A program made the translations under genes and the position numbers. The notes beneath the pieces were generated by a model that was given only the letters and a program-made list of their open reading frames with translations, did no database searches and was not told where the DNA came from. Shown piece by piece: positions 1-12,125 of a stretch of DNA of 64,000 nt (its first letter is position 1; each line of letters begins with the position of its first letter). This stretch comes from Diphasiastrum complanatum (taxonomy: Eukaryota > Streptophyta > Lycopodiopsida > Lycopodiales > Lycopodiaceae), in NCBI GenBank assembly GCA_029204225.1, contig CM055097.1, forward strand, positions 54,661,855 to 54,725,854. Reading direction: 5' to 3'.

Positions 1-424
1 AAGCAAACCTGAGCAACCGTTGCATGTAAGAACCGTTTGCATGTAAGAAGGGTGAAGAAGTGAACCAAGTAGTTGATAGTTGCTATTGAAAGATAATATA
101 TGGGAGATTCATTGGATGGATCTCAAATAAATCCCTCATTCACTCCATGAAAGATAATATATGGAAGGATCCATTCTATTGGATGGAATGAATCTAGCAT
201 ATTGCTTTTAATATATTCCTTCATTGACATACTTGGACCTGGATTCCATTGGAAAGGGAGGGTGAAGATTGCTAGTAATGAATGGATGAATGCCCTTACA
301 CTGCAGCTCAGCAAAATCAAAGCTTTGTTCAGCCAGCAATGAAACCATACGCCCACTGTATGCAGAGTCCAGAACAAAAAAACAAAAACCCAAAAAAGAG
401 AAAGAAAAAGAGATAAAGAGAGAG

Positions 425-460
<36 letters not shown>

Positions 461-788
461 CCTTCACGTGTGTGTACGATCCATGGGACAGTGCAGCCAT
501 GCTTGGAGAAGATCGCAAAAGCACGGACGCGTGGTGCCCCTGAGGCATGATGATGGAGCAACCGCAACAGCACGGAAAGACATAGTCCAGACAGAACAAG
601 CTGGCGATTAGCGAAGGTGGTTGTGGCTTCCTTTTGACTCTGATGAGTGAAGATTTGTAGACATCTACGGCTCACCTGGCGTGCCTTTTCGCGGAAGCTT
701 TCCAAAGCTGATTTTAGAAAGCGGTAGCGTGTGAGCTTTGAGCACATTTCGTTTGCATTGTTCCGTAAGGCTTTAGCATTGGGCAGAG
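1..788 (+). promoter_or_regulatory. Region upstream of DRE2, with GA tract
   Basis: No convincing gene lies here. An almost pure GA dinucleotide tract occupies about 427-458, some 330 bases before the DRE2 start codon, preceded by an A-rich stretch. GA/CT tracts are common in plant core promoters and 5' leaders, so this probably holds the DRE2 promoter and leader. That is inference: no TATA box was identified with confidence. Long open frames through the GA tract have simple-sequence protein content and are not genes. Confidence 0.4.
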
Positions 789-2909
789 ATGGTGGGGGAA
801 GCTACGGTGATTTTGGTGACTGACGCTGTTGTGTTACCTGCCACCTCTGTGCTATGGGCATTGAAAGCATTTGAAGATAAAGTGGCATCGGGCAAAAACT
901 TGGCTCTAGTCACACAAGCCACTGATCTCAGTTGATACTCTCTTCCTTTACTTCCTTAGATTTTATGAACTTTTTGCAATGCTGTCCATTGCATGCAACT
1001 CTGATGTGTTTAATACTTAGAAGATTTCCTGACATGAATGCTGGAAGCTGAGCTCTGTGTTTGCAGGTGAAAAGCTCAATACTGGATCCTCGTCTGCGGA
1101 GGTTCTTGTTTCTTTAGCAGAGACTCCAGGACACCACACAACAGCATGGCTTGCCGAGGCTTCAAAAATCCTGAGACCAGGAGGAACCTTGATCATACAA
1201 GAGCCCATCTGCAGGACACAAAATCCGCCACCAGAACTGAATCCTGTAGGAATAAGCCGCTTATTACTGAGCATGTTTTGACTTGGATTTGGAAGAAGTA
1301 AGCTTCTAATGGTACTGCATGGATTTATTTTTCTCGCAGAAGCGTTGGAAAAGCGGAGCAATTCATACCGAAGCAAACTTGCAGATGAATCTTCTATTGG
1401 CTGGGTTCATGCACTTGACAACTTGCGAGGCTTTAGATGGTGTGGGCTCATCTGCAATATTCTCTCAAGAAGGTCTAGAATCAGGATTGTCAGTTGATGG
1501 ATCAGCGCTTCAGCCTCTATTGGTAATACTAGATTAGATTTCCGTGCGTGCATGGGTTTTCTTATAGGGAAAGCATTTGTGGGAGTTACACAAATCGAGC
1601 AAGATTGCCTGCTGCAGACATACGTCTATCTTTGATAGAATCTATAGCTCTGCATAGAAGGCTCGCTGAATGAATTATATGGATCCTCAATCTTTTACTT
1701 TTCAGATCAAAGCAAAAAAACCTGAATGGGAAACAGGGTCATCGTTTACATTAAACAAGTCGCCCTCGCCCTATGTTCCAGGTCAGTGAGGAGCTCATTT
1801 AATAACTGCTATGAAGGTTTTCCAATCGCTCACAAGTTTATATTAACAAACTTCTCCATTCGCGCTTCTGTTGCAGAGGAGATTTCGAGAAACGAAGCAC
1901 AAGTTGTATGCTCCTCTGCTGATGGCACTGACATAGCACAATCCATACTTGGTCTGAAAGTTAATGGAGCTGCAAGCTTGCAGATACCAGTGTCTGAAAT
2001 TGAAGCTGATGAACTGGTGGATGAGGATGCATTGTTGACAGAGGAGGATCTCGCAAAGCCACTTCCAATGCCGGGTATGTCATAAACACCTTACTCTTCG
2101 CATAGAGCTCTGGATGGTAAGCTACATCTTCTGAACAAATCTACTTATCTTCACAAGAAATTTTTCAATGATATTGGTCTTTGATTGTTAATGATTCAGT
2201 AGATGGTGATGACTGCGAAGTAGGGAAGTCTGGGAGGAAGGCTTGCAAAAACTGCACTTGTGGCCGTGCGGAGTTGGAGGAAAAAGGGAGTTTGACAGCT
2301 GAACAGCTACAGAATCCTCAGTCTGCTTGTGGTAATGTAAGTTACTACTAGCAGAGTACTTCGTACAACCGCCATTCTTACACTCGTTCATTGTGGGTTC
2401 GTTTGTTCAACTACTGGAGCCTTCACTGCAAAAGATGGTGTAATAGCTAATACTGTACATAATAATAATTTGCAAATGTGCTCCCTGTGGTTCTTAATGA
2501 CCTATGTGGTGTTGATGCAATATGACTTATGATTGAAACAAGAAATTTAAGGATGAAAATTCTCATAGCATAAGGTTCTGCGCCTTTGATTCCTATAATT
2601 TGAACGTCGAATCTCCTCTTAGTGCTACTATTTTACTCGTAGATGCGTAGCTTTCTCTGATGAATAGCGACATGCTCTTTCAGTGTGGTCTTGGTGATGC
2701 ATTCCGCTGTAGTGGCTGCCCATATCGAGGATTACCTCGCTTCAAACTAGGAGAGAAGGTAAAGCTGATAGCAGTGAAAGATACTTCATCTCTATCTTAG
2801 TCATGTTTTCATTAATCTTGCTTTCATTTGATCGATAACAATTGCTGCTTGTGTTATGTAACTGATGCAGATAAGCTTGCCTGGAGCTTTGTTAACAGCA
2901 GACGTGTAG
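789..2909 (+). CDS. DRE2: Anamorsin homolog DRE2/CIAPIN1, eight exons
   Basis: Cytosolic iron-sulfur assembly factor. The family takes electrons from the diflavin reductase TAH18/NDOR1 for early Fe-S cluster assembly. Exons inferred from splice sites and phase: 789-930, 1067-1245, 1340-1522, 1706-1781, 1877-2074, 2200-2336, 2684-2758, 2871-2909. All junction phases agree and give 342 residues. The N-terminal part ([17 protein letters not shown]) and the motif ILRPGGTL match the methyltransferase-like domain of the family. The linker holds IKAKKPEW and the acidic [11 protein letters not shown]. The C-terminal CIAPIN1 domain has a C-X9-C-X2-C-X-C group, then a C-X2-C-X7-C-X2-C group (CGNC...CSGC), and ends [17 protein letters not shown]. 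Arabidopsis DRE2 is about 272 residues; the extra length is mostly in the linker around exons 3-5. The first intron donor (GTTGAT) is weak and is the least certain boundary. All cluster-binding cysteines are present, so the gene looks functional. Confidence 0.93.
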
Positions 2910-5368
2910 AACCAATTCGATATGAATAATTGCTTCTAGAATGATCAAACAATAGCACAATTTTCGAACCTCTTGAATTACATCAACATTCTTATGGCTA
3001 GACATAGTGTGGTCAGTTTGCTTTGCACACACATGCAAATTTGAAGGATAAACCAAACACTCTGAAAATCAATATTTCAATTTCATGCAGCCTGATAAGC
3101 TACCGATGTTAATAGCATGTCGTGAATCAGAAACGATGAAATTTTGTTGCTGTGAGTAGCTGCTCTTGTGCACATTTCCACTGCTGACTTTCCTTTCAGC
3201 TGGAAAGAAGCATCTGAAACTCCTTATTAACTGGAATCAGCTTCTAATGCGTTTTCCCAGTTTCTTATTGCCCACCAAAGAAAGATTTTTCACTGTCAGA
3301 TAGTTTTGGGTTGGAATGAGGAAATCGACTTGAAAACTCAAACTGTGTGCAAACAATTTCCACCAAAGGCTCATTGATGCAAGCATGAACATGGAGGAGT
3401 CTTGTTTTCATAGCTACAATGTGACACATTTTTAAGTAAATTTTAGACCAAGGGGGCTAAAGGCAAATAAATAGAAAGAGCTAACCTCCACACTTGGTCC
3501 CCATAGTTACCAATTGAATGATTTTGCACCCAAGGTTACTTACAATTAGTCTCCATTGTCAATTTGGATAAAGGAAGAGGGTGTCCCATTTTGTATGAGG
3601 CTCAAGTCTTACCACTTATGTGGTAAATGAACACGTCCTTCAAGCTTTGTTGGCAAGGGCAAGTAAGCAAGATGGTAGATGTCCATGCCACATGGGGTGA
3701 GGCCACTTTAAGTGATGTGAAGGTGGCTTGGGAGCACCCCAAAAGACTCGACAGGCAGCCTTCTCAGACTCGGTGCATGTCTTGAAAAACCTGGTTAGCC
3801 TCCGACCTGCAGGGATGTCATGCCAGATTTAATCTGTTAAACAGAGTCTTGATCTAGTCTTAGGAGTTATGCTAGGTTTGGAGCTTAAGTTCGGGTCATG
3901 CAGGTTGTTGGAGCTTTTTGCACCCCAGCCATGTTTGGTGTTTCCAAAAAAACAATGCAATACCAAAACAATACCATTGTGTCTAGATTGTGGGAGAATC
4001 CCAATGGCATAACAACTATGAGGGAAGATAGGTAGTCAGAAACTTAGTAGCAAGATGGGCTCAAAGATCTCAACACTAAGTCTTTGCTCCCTTTACGCTG
4101 CAGCAATAGCTAGGCTTGCCCAACTCATGTTAGTGGCCTTGAACCACCAGTCCCTGTCATATTCTTATGCTTAATAAAGATATGGTTCGATTACCATCTT
4201 GATTTCACCTCCCCAGCTAGTCTAGTTGAAGGACTACTATGTTGCAGTTAGCCTAATTAATTTTGGCTAAGCTGGTTTCCTTTTATAATGTGATGGATGG
4301 TTAGGTTGTAATTTGTTGAAGTTGGTGATTGTGCAATCATGTGTTAAATGGAATGAGTAGGCCAACTTGCTAAGTTGAGAAGTTGGGAAATCGACTACAA
4401 ATCATGCTTTCATGAGGCAAATTATTCAAATATTCAACCTACAATTGTTTTTCTTAAATCCTCCGCATTTGGCAAGTGCATTAATCCGTTTGACAGGTTT
4501 TCAAAGTCATTTTATGATCAATGCTTAGTAGTCATCATAAAGCTTGCTTTCATTCGAACGGATGAAAGATTTGTTGTTGAGTTTCTCAAATACCACCCTA
4601 TGTTTACACTTTGTGGTCTAGTGTTTTCTAATGCTACTCATTGTGCACTCCAATCAAAAAGGTATTTGTGTGGAAGAGGCTAATATATACATATTGTTAC
4701 CATACTTCACATGTGAACATTTTTATATAGCTCAAGAGTGAACCTCATGAATAGGAATCTAGGATTATGTGAAGTCTTCAAGAACTTTGCATAGTCTTGT
4801 AATGGCATTTCATTCATAAATTTCTTTGACAAGCATTGTTTTGTGAATAAGTAAGATGTTATAGTGACTATTGCTATGTGATACATTGACTATATCGTAG
4901 AAATTACCTTCTTTGCGAAAGGAAATTTGCTTTTTTTGGTTACTTGGAGAATTATCTTAGCAGTACCTACAACATTGCCCAAAAATTGCTATGAAAAAAA
5001 CTCTAATTCTAATTTGTACAAAAGATATCTACCATATAATTAGATATGAGAATTTATTATTTACTTTCTTATTAGATCTAATAAAGGGAAAGTTAAAAGG
5101 CTCCAATTTTTGCATAGCATGTGCACCATCACAATATGATCTTACTTGCACAAAGTTACAACTTTTCACAATTTCTAGTTTTGAAATGAGTTGCGAGAAT
5201 TCTTGTCCAATTGAGGCTTAGGCTTCCTCGATCAAACAAAAAGCTATTCACTCTTGTTAAAATACCTTTTATATTGAGTTAACATCATCTTATCATTATG
5301 CTTGAAAAACCTATATATTAATAATGAATATACGATATCCAATATTCTCAAGAAGTGACCCATTCTCT
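2910..5368. other. Intergenic, AT-rich, no gene recognised
   Basis: No coding region with recognisable motifs or splice logic was found. About 3,690-3,900 contains phrases such as agactcg and agcctccgacctg that resemble, at low identity, the LTR family present at 22.6 and 31.8 kb, so it may be an old LTR relic. A 102-codon open frame at 4375-4683 has no recognisable domain and AT-driven composition. Confidence 0.5.
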
Positions 5369-5445
5369 TGATGCGAAAAATGCACGTGAATTGAAACGAA
5401 TGAAACGCGAACAAATTCGGATGGAGTTCGGATATGATTGCTGCA
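5369..5445 (-). repeat. 3' LTR of short-LTR Copia element (77 bp)
   Basis: On the minus strand it starts TGCAGCAATC after a purine-rich gaagaaacaaaa tract and ends TTTTTCGCATCA. It is nearly identical to 14694-14774 apart from a few substitutions and a short A-run difference. The upstream boundary is fixed by the pol frame, which runs right into the LTR. The length limit comes from loss of similarity beyond the TG end. Confidence 0.75.
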
Positions 5446-8400
5446 TTTTGTTTCTTCAGCTCTCTCTCAAAGCGTGGTAGCTTTATGACTCCAAGATTGC
5501 TCCTTTGTTTCTCGAACAAACCTTTGTCTAAGGCCTTTGTCAAGATGTCAGCAACCATCTTCTTCGTTCCAATGAAAGTAGTCTGCAACTTCTTCTTTTT
5601 GATCAGATCCCCTATAAAGTGGTACTTGATTGCAATGTATTTCGTCCTTGTCGTTTCACCTAGTTCGTCAAGTAACTGTTTGAGCCAAGTGATTTCATTG
5701 GCCATCTTCGCTGCTGCTACGTATTCTGCTTCGCAGGATGACTAAGCTACGATGGTCCTCTTTTTGCTAACCTAGAGAATTGCTGCGCCTGTTGCAATGG
5801 TACATCTTCCTTAGACACTTTTGCAGTCATCCTTGAGAGACGCCCAGCTAGCATCACTGTAGGAAAGCATTTGGAACCCTGCATCACGAGAATAACACAA
5901 TCCAAAACCCTTCATCTGTAAAAGGTATTGCAAGATTCGCTTCGCGATCTTCCAATGAGTCAAGTCTGGATTCGCACTGAATTGACTCATCCTGAACACG
6001 GCGTAAGCAATGTCAGGGCGTGTGTTATCTGCAAGATACATTAGTGATCCGATTAGCTTTCTATATGGTATATGCTCCATTAATTCTCTTTCCTCTTCAG
6101 TCTTCGAACAACCTTCATTCGTTAGGATTGTTCCTACAAGCATTGGAGTATTTGCTCCTTTGCAATTCATCATCCCGAAATCTTCGAGGATTTTCTGGGT
6201 ATATCTGGACTGATGAAAGTACAACTTCCCTTCGTCATAGTCTCTATCAATCTGTAAGCCAAGTTAACATCTGGCTTCTCCTAGGTCTGCAATCTCGAAA
6301 TGTTTCAAGATGTCGCACTTCACCTCAGCAATAAGTTCTTCACTTTTGTAGAGTATCAGGGTGTTGTCCACATATACAACTACAATGATGATCTTCCCAT
6401 CTGTAATTCTCACATAAACATTGGAATCAACTATTAGTGGCTTGAATCCCAAAGATCTCAGGGCTTGATCTTTTTTCTTAGACCATTGTCGCACTGATTG
6501 CTTCAGACCATAGATACTCTTGTGCATTCTGCATGCATAAGTAGGAAGTGAGTTCGAAATGTAGCCTGGAGGTTGATCCATGTAAACTTCTTCGTCTAGC
6601 TCACCATGTAAGAACGTTGTCTTTTTGTCCACGATGTGAATCCTGAGATCATAAACGGTTGCATATGCAAACAATAGGCGTAGGGACGAATGTTTAATGA
6701 CTGGAGAGAAGGCCTCAACATAGTCGATACCATATTTCTGAAAAAAAAACTCTTCGCTACAAGTCTGGCTTTATACTTTGAAATGTTTTCATTCGGTCCA
6801 TACTTCAGCTTGTATACCCACTTGCATTGTATAGTCTTTTGCTTATCTGGTAATGGCTGCAATGTCCATACCTCATTCTTCTTCATGGATTTCATCTTCT
6901 CACTCATGGCTTGGATCCATTTGTCTTTGTCTGGACATTCAATCACTTTCTCGAATGTTTGTGGTTTTCTACTGAATTCACAAAACTTTTCAAATGTAGG
7001 TGCTGAGCTACCTGGCACAAATCTTGCTGGCGCTCTTCGTTCTCTTGTTGATTTTCTAGGAGATCCTTCTAGTATTGCAATCCTTTTGCCTTTATCTGTT
7101 CTGCTAGGTCCGGAACCGTTTCAGTTTACAGGTGTAGTAGCAGTAGGCTGGCTTGCAAATCTTTTGTCATCTGATTCGTCGCTTGACTGAGGTGCGACTC
7201 GAACATCTTCGTCTGATTTTTCGTCCTCTGCTCTCTCTGTCGCGATTGGTAGATCATAATATTGTCTTCCAAGAACTTCATAACTGATAGGATCATTGTT
7301 GGCCATTGTTCTGGTCTCATCGAACTTGACGTCTCTGACTGTCTTCACTGTGTTTGTCTCTAGCATATAGATTCTGTAGTATGATGAATGATTATATCCT
7401 ACAAGATATCCTTGTTCTGGTTTCTCATCAAGCTTCTTTCGAAGCTTGTCAAGGACGTGCATATGCTGCATAGCCAAAAATTCGAATATGAGTCAGATTG
7501 GGTTTTCTACCCCACCATAGTTCGTGTGGTGTTGTGTGAGGAACACTAGATTTTCCTGTCCCGTTTTGAATGTAGGCAGCTGTAGCTACTACTTCAGCCC
7601 ACAACACTCTTGGAGCCTTCGAATAGGCCATCATGCACCTAGCAGCTTCCATGAGAGTCATGTTCTTCTTTCTGCAACACCATTGTGTTGCGATGTATAG
7701 GATGCTATCCTTTTTCGATCATTGCAGAAATCAGTGAATCGGTTTGAGATGTATTCTCCACCCCGTTCTGTTCTAACTTGCTTCACCTTGTTTCATGTGC
7801 ATCTTTTTGCCCAGCTCACATATATTGTGAACTTGTCGAATGCCTCTGATTTGTTGTGAATGAAGTAGACTCGGACGAACTTACTGTAATCATCAATAAA
7901 GGTGATATAGTACTTCGAGCCTCCTACTGAGATCACGTTGAAAGGTCCATAGATGTCCAAATGTACTAGCTCCAGAATCTTTGTCGTTCTATAGGAGTCC
8001 TTGACAAAAGGAGTATGTGACATCGTACCCTTTATACATGCATCACGGGTCATTGAACTGGTTGCATTCGAGATGCTCACCCATGTGATTGCTCCATGAT
8101 GGCTTGCTTGATACAATGCCATTGAATTCATATGGCATAGTCTCCTGTGCCATAGAATATCTGACAAATCATCATGGGTTTGATGCAATTAATCTGCAAG
8201 TAGGCGTACCTTCAAGTGATACAGGTTGCCTTTTCTTCTACCTTGTGTAATCAATGTACTGGTGCTTGTATCAACAACATTGCATGCTTCGTCTGAGAAC
8301 GTCACACGCATCCCAACATCCACTATTCTTGCAACTGATAGCAAGTCCTGCTATAGTGTACGTATGAAAGAACATCTTTGAGTCGTCTGGCTTTGCCATT

Positions 8401-8868
8401 TGTGTTGAGCCACAACGAACCAATACCATTCACTTGATGTTTCGATATGTCTCTTGATGGATCTACACTCCGAAAAGTCAGACATTATCCATCTTGATGT
8501 AACGAAGTGTGAGGTTGCTCTTGAATCAAGGATTACCTCATGTGTATCAGGTGTTAATACTGCACACATGTCTGTACAGATGTAGGCGGTCGAATTTCTA
8601 TGATTCGATCTTTCTTCGCCCATTTTAAAGCTTTCTGGCTCTTCGACGTAGGACGAACTATTATTGTTCTCCCGTTTGCCTTGAGCTTGTTCATTTCTTG
8701 GATTATGGTAATAGTCCATGGCTGCATGACCCTTCTTGTGACAATGGAGACACTCGATCTTCAGATTTAGCCAGCACGAATCGACATTATGTCCTTCGCA
8801 TCTGCATCTCATGCATGTTTTCTTGTCGCCATTCTACTGTTTCGGCTTTCCCATTAGATAAACTTAGA
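5446..8868 (-). pseudogene. Copia pol remnant: zinc knuckle, PR, IN, RT, RNase H
   Basis: In order along the minus strand: zinc-knuckle segment CLHCHKKGHAAMDYY (8812 on), protease-like DSRATSHFV, GAG-pre-integrase (LWHRRLCHMNS, 8188), integrase core (YYITFIDDYSKFVRVYF), integrase C-terminal part (WGRKPNLTHIRIFGYAAY, 7661), reverse transcriptase (KWVYKLKYGPN; KTTFLHGELDEEVYMDQPPG; YGLKQSVRQW), and RNase H (SLMYLADNTRPDIAYAV; YSDASWASLKDD) ending with the TKALDKGLF motif. Each block sits in a different frame from the next, so several indels have accumulated. The RT active-site box reads YVDN where the family has YVDD, which alone should inactivate it. It is a dead copy. Confidence 0.85.
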
Positions 8869-9734
8869 GCCCGACGAGGGCCTTTGAAAAAGATGTTTTT
8901 TTTTTTTTTTCTTATTTTCGTTGCCATGTGGACCAATTGAAAACATTAGCTTTGGGGTTCTACGTAACGTAGAATTTTCCAAATATAAATAAAATAAAAA
9001 CATTTTAAATATATTGCTGTTTCGTCGGACATCATGTGGAAATGCTGTTGGTTGATGAGGCCTGCCCTTCCAGCTCATCACTGCTTGAAGAGACCCAAAA
9101 ATATTGAAAATGAATATGACAAATGGTTGAGATGAGAAAATCGATGTACCATTAATGTATAGGCATTGTCAAACCATGGTTAACAGGGATAACCAGAGTT
9201 AATTTGTGGCGCCAAATAGATCAGTGTTTCAAATTTTTGCCAACACTTTTTCTCAGATTCATGGCTTTTTGTCTACGCAAATTTTCAGATTCATAGTTCA
9301 TTGTTTCAGATTTTTGCATGCAAATTACGAATGGCGCCAACAATGAAGCCATGCTCCTCAATCGACTCTGTGCTTCTATTCAACGAGACAGATGATAATG
9401 GATTATGGGTGCCAAGCAAATATTAAAAAAACTCTTGGGTTTTGATGTATCCATCATCAAGAGGAGCATTTCGAAAAAGGAAAAGGTCAAAACTATCATT
9501 TCGATCTTATTAGAAGGCCAGAATTTTGGATTTCAGAACATCATTAGGAGGAAAATCTATTTCTGAAATTCTAGTCCAATATGTATATATGCATTCAGAG
9601 ATAAATGTACAAGGATTCAACCGTTGATATCACAAAAAAAAACAACTGTGAGTATTGATATTATTGATACTTTGATTTTGTCATTCATAAATATCTAATA
9701 GTAAACTTGCCAATCTGATCATTTTTCTCTTGCA

Positions 9735-10520
9735 GATTTATATCCATCCAACATAAATGAATGGGAGCCAAGTGGATCTTTAGCAGGTGTGTTAGATGTT
9801 ATTCACACTGATATTGGACAGCTACAATATCGAGGTAGAACTGCAAAAGATCTAGTTGATGGTGGAATTTTTTTTTATGAATCAATGTACATTCCTGATA
9901 CAAAAGGAAATTTTGGACAAATAGTACCAATTTCATTACCTAGCTTTGAAAGTGATGAATGGATTGCACCGGATGCTACAGTTTCAGAATCATTTCGTTG
10001 CAAGATATATAATGATGTAAAACATTCATTAAAAATGAGCACGGGATAAAAAACAGTCAGATTGAGTTGGTTTATTTCCTTGAATATATTTGTGAATTTC
10101 TTTTCAAGTGTCAATGTACACAAAACCCCAACGATGTTTGTATGCAAAAATTTATCAGATAGTTTATTATCTGAACTTATGGATGAAGGCTGGGACAAAA
10201 GATCAGATGGAGAAATAGAATGCAGAATTAAAATGTCTTCCATGTGCTTCCGTTATCAAATCGAAAAACAAATGTTGAGCTTATGCTTCCATTATCAAAG
10301 ATGGAAAAAAAATAAAGGTAAATGGGTGCCACTCGATCAAGACTTGGAAGCCAGTGGACATTCAAAACGAAAAAATATTGAAATTATATACAATGATATC
10401 GTTTTGACATGTGTTGAGGTGGAAGAAGATTGGGGTCTAAACTACATCCGGCAAGAACTATTGCTTCTACAAGATATGTACTTTCAGACTTCAGATTTAT
10501 TTTCAATGGTAAACTCGTAA
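9735..10520 (+). pseudogene. Unrecognised coding remnant, frameshifted
   Basis: After a plausible acceptor (tcttgcag at 9735) an open stretch reads in clean protein-like composition, including LQYRGRTAKDLVDGGIFFY and SMYIPDTKGNFGQIVPISLP. Near 10022-10050 coding character moves to another frame (IELVYFLEYICEFLFKCQC), and near 10165 it moves again (NLSDSLLSELMDEGWDKRS, continuing to 10520). Three frames in 780 bases without good splice sites at the changes suggest a decayed gene; unseen small introns are the alternative. The family was not recognised. The stretch IPDTKGNFG should make a profile search informative. Confidence 0.45.
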
Positions 10521-10950
10521 GCAACTGTAAACACTCGATCTTTTATGAATAGTTTCAATCAAAACTTTCTAATACAAACTCTGTACTAATTCTAGCTAAC
10601 TTTGTATTAATTTTATGCAAGTACGTAAAAGACATGAGCTCGAGATCAAATGCAGAGATATTGGCGAAACAATCCAACTTATGCAAGAACATTGAGATTG
10701 ACTATCAGCAAATACATGCCAATGTCTTTCGGATTTTCACGCAAATTTACGATTGCTTTGTTGAATATCGATTTCAAGTGCGCCGCTTGCTCTCATTACG
10801 TCTCGTTGACTATTATGCGCCTGGATCCGATACTGCATCCTCCGGTATCGCATTCAAGCGCGTTTCGTATCCCTTTTCTTTCTTGCTTGTTGTTCTTGTG
10901 CTCGGATCCAATACTCCAGCTTCGAATATCTCTCTCGAGCGCACGTTGCC

Positions 10951-11937
10951 TTGACGTGCTTGTCTGACCTGGGGTTTGCACCTGAGAGCGATATTTGGAA
11001 CTTCAGTTCTATTATTTTATTTAAAATGTCTAATTTTGAATCCAGTGTGCCTTTTCTTTTTAATGATTTTGGTATAACTGATAGGTTGGACTATTTCAAA
11101 TTCCTTTTTTCTTCTTTTCTTTTTATTCTACCTTCTATAACTGAGGGCCCTAGTGTGGAGGCATTTTCTGGAATATATCTCAAATTTAAGTCCCTGCTCA
11201 GTACTCCGTTATTGAGGTCTCAGAATAAAGACATGATTCATCATCATGACCTGGAGGCACTCGACAAGCATATCTACAAAGCTAAGCTTGACAGAATGTT
11301 TACCAAATTACATAATGATTTCAAATCTATAGATGAGTGCCCAATTCACAATAAAAAATGTAGATTTGTTGATTTTCAGTCTGCTTTTGTTTTTTTCCTT
11401 TTGTTAAATATTTCTGACTATTCGGACTCTGTGCCCTCCACTTCTGAAACAGCTTCTTCTAGTGGTACAAAGTCTGAAAAGTCAAAGATTGTAGATATAG
11501 ATACTTTTTTTATTGACACAATTATTCATTTAGATGATTGTTCTGATTTTGATCCTGCTCGAAATAGGGCTACTTTTATAGGCCCTAGAACACCCACTAC
11601 CCTTTCTTCTTCTGATAAATCTTTGATCACTTTGCCTACTTATATTGTAGATAATAAATCCTTTTTGACAATATTGGATATATCGGATCTTTTTTACTTC
11701 ACTGAAGCTACGACTCTTTGCATTTTGAGCAAAGAGCTTGATAAATTTTTGGATATAATTGATTTTGATGCTGATGATCTTCTCCCTAGTGTTGACGATG
11801 TACATAATGATAAGTTTTATTCAGGGAAAGATTGCTTGAAAATGGCTGTGGAGGAAATGCGCAACTCTCCTGCTAAATGCCATTTAATGTTGAAAGTGCC
11901 AATTCCAGGAATATTGAGTGGAACTCCCTCCATGTGA
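10951..11937 (+). CDS. 328-codon open frame, function unknown
   Basis: A single uninterrupted frame, long for this AT-rich DNA. It is rich in Ser, Asp and Phe, with an acidic segment near the C-terminus (LDIIDFDADDLLPSVDDVHN) and a Ser/Thr-rich linker in the middle (SVPSTSETASSSGTKSEKSK). No transposase, gag or polymerase motif was recognised. It lies inside the 5-kb insert and could be a transposon-borne gene, an exon of a larger gene, or chance. The first Met may not be the true start, and in-frame Met codons also occur downstream. Confidence 0.3.
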   Translation: MTCLSDLGFAPESDIWNFSSIILFKMSNFESSVPFLFNDFGITDRLDYFKFLFSSFLFILPSITEGPSVEAFSGIYLKFKSLLSTPLLRSQNKDMIHHHDLEALDKHIYKAKLDRMFTKLHNDFKSIDECPIHNKKCRFVDFQSAFVFFLLLNISDYSDSVPSTSETASSSGTKSEKSKIVDIDTFFIDTIIHLDDCSDFDPARNRATFIGPRTPTTLSSSDKSLITLPTYIVDNKSFLTILDISDLFYFTEATTLCILSKELDKFLDIIDFDADDLLPSVDDVHNDKFYSGKDCLKMAVEEMRNSPAKCHLMLKVPIPGILSGTPSM

Positions 11938-12125
11938 TTTTTTATGGTGGCAGGATATGATGTTCTATTAAATATCCATGAGAGAATATTATGGTCTTCT
12001 TTCAGCACCTATAAGAGAATACAAAAACGTGATTAGCCTCATAATATTAACACGGAGAAGATTTTAGATATGAAATCCATATTCAAATGATTATCCCTAT
12101 TTATTATGCAAAGGAATTGCTATAC

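Noticed and set aside
123-747. Two minus-strand open frames of 158 and 179 codons
   Set aside because: They read through the GA/CT microsatellite and overlap each other. Their composition (Ser-Leu runs) is a simple-sequence artefact.
3690-3900. Possible LTR relic
   Set aside because: Shared phrases are too few and too diverged to assign an element; only mentioned in the intergenic entry.
9735-10520. Assignment of the remnant to a GHKL/SMC-hinge type chromatin protein
   Set aside because: The idea came from general resemblance only. No diagnostic motif could be confirmed from sequence, so no family name is given.
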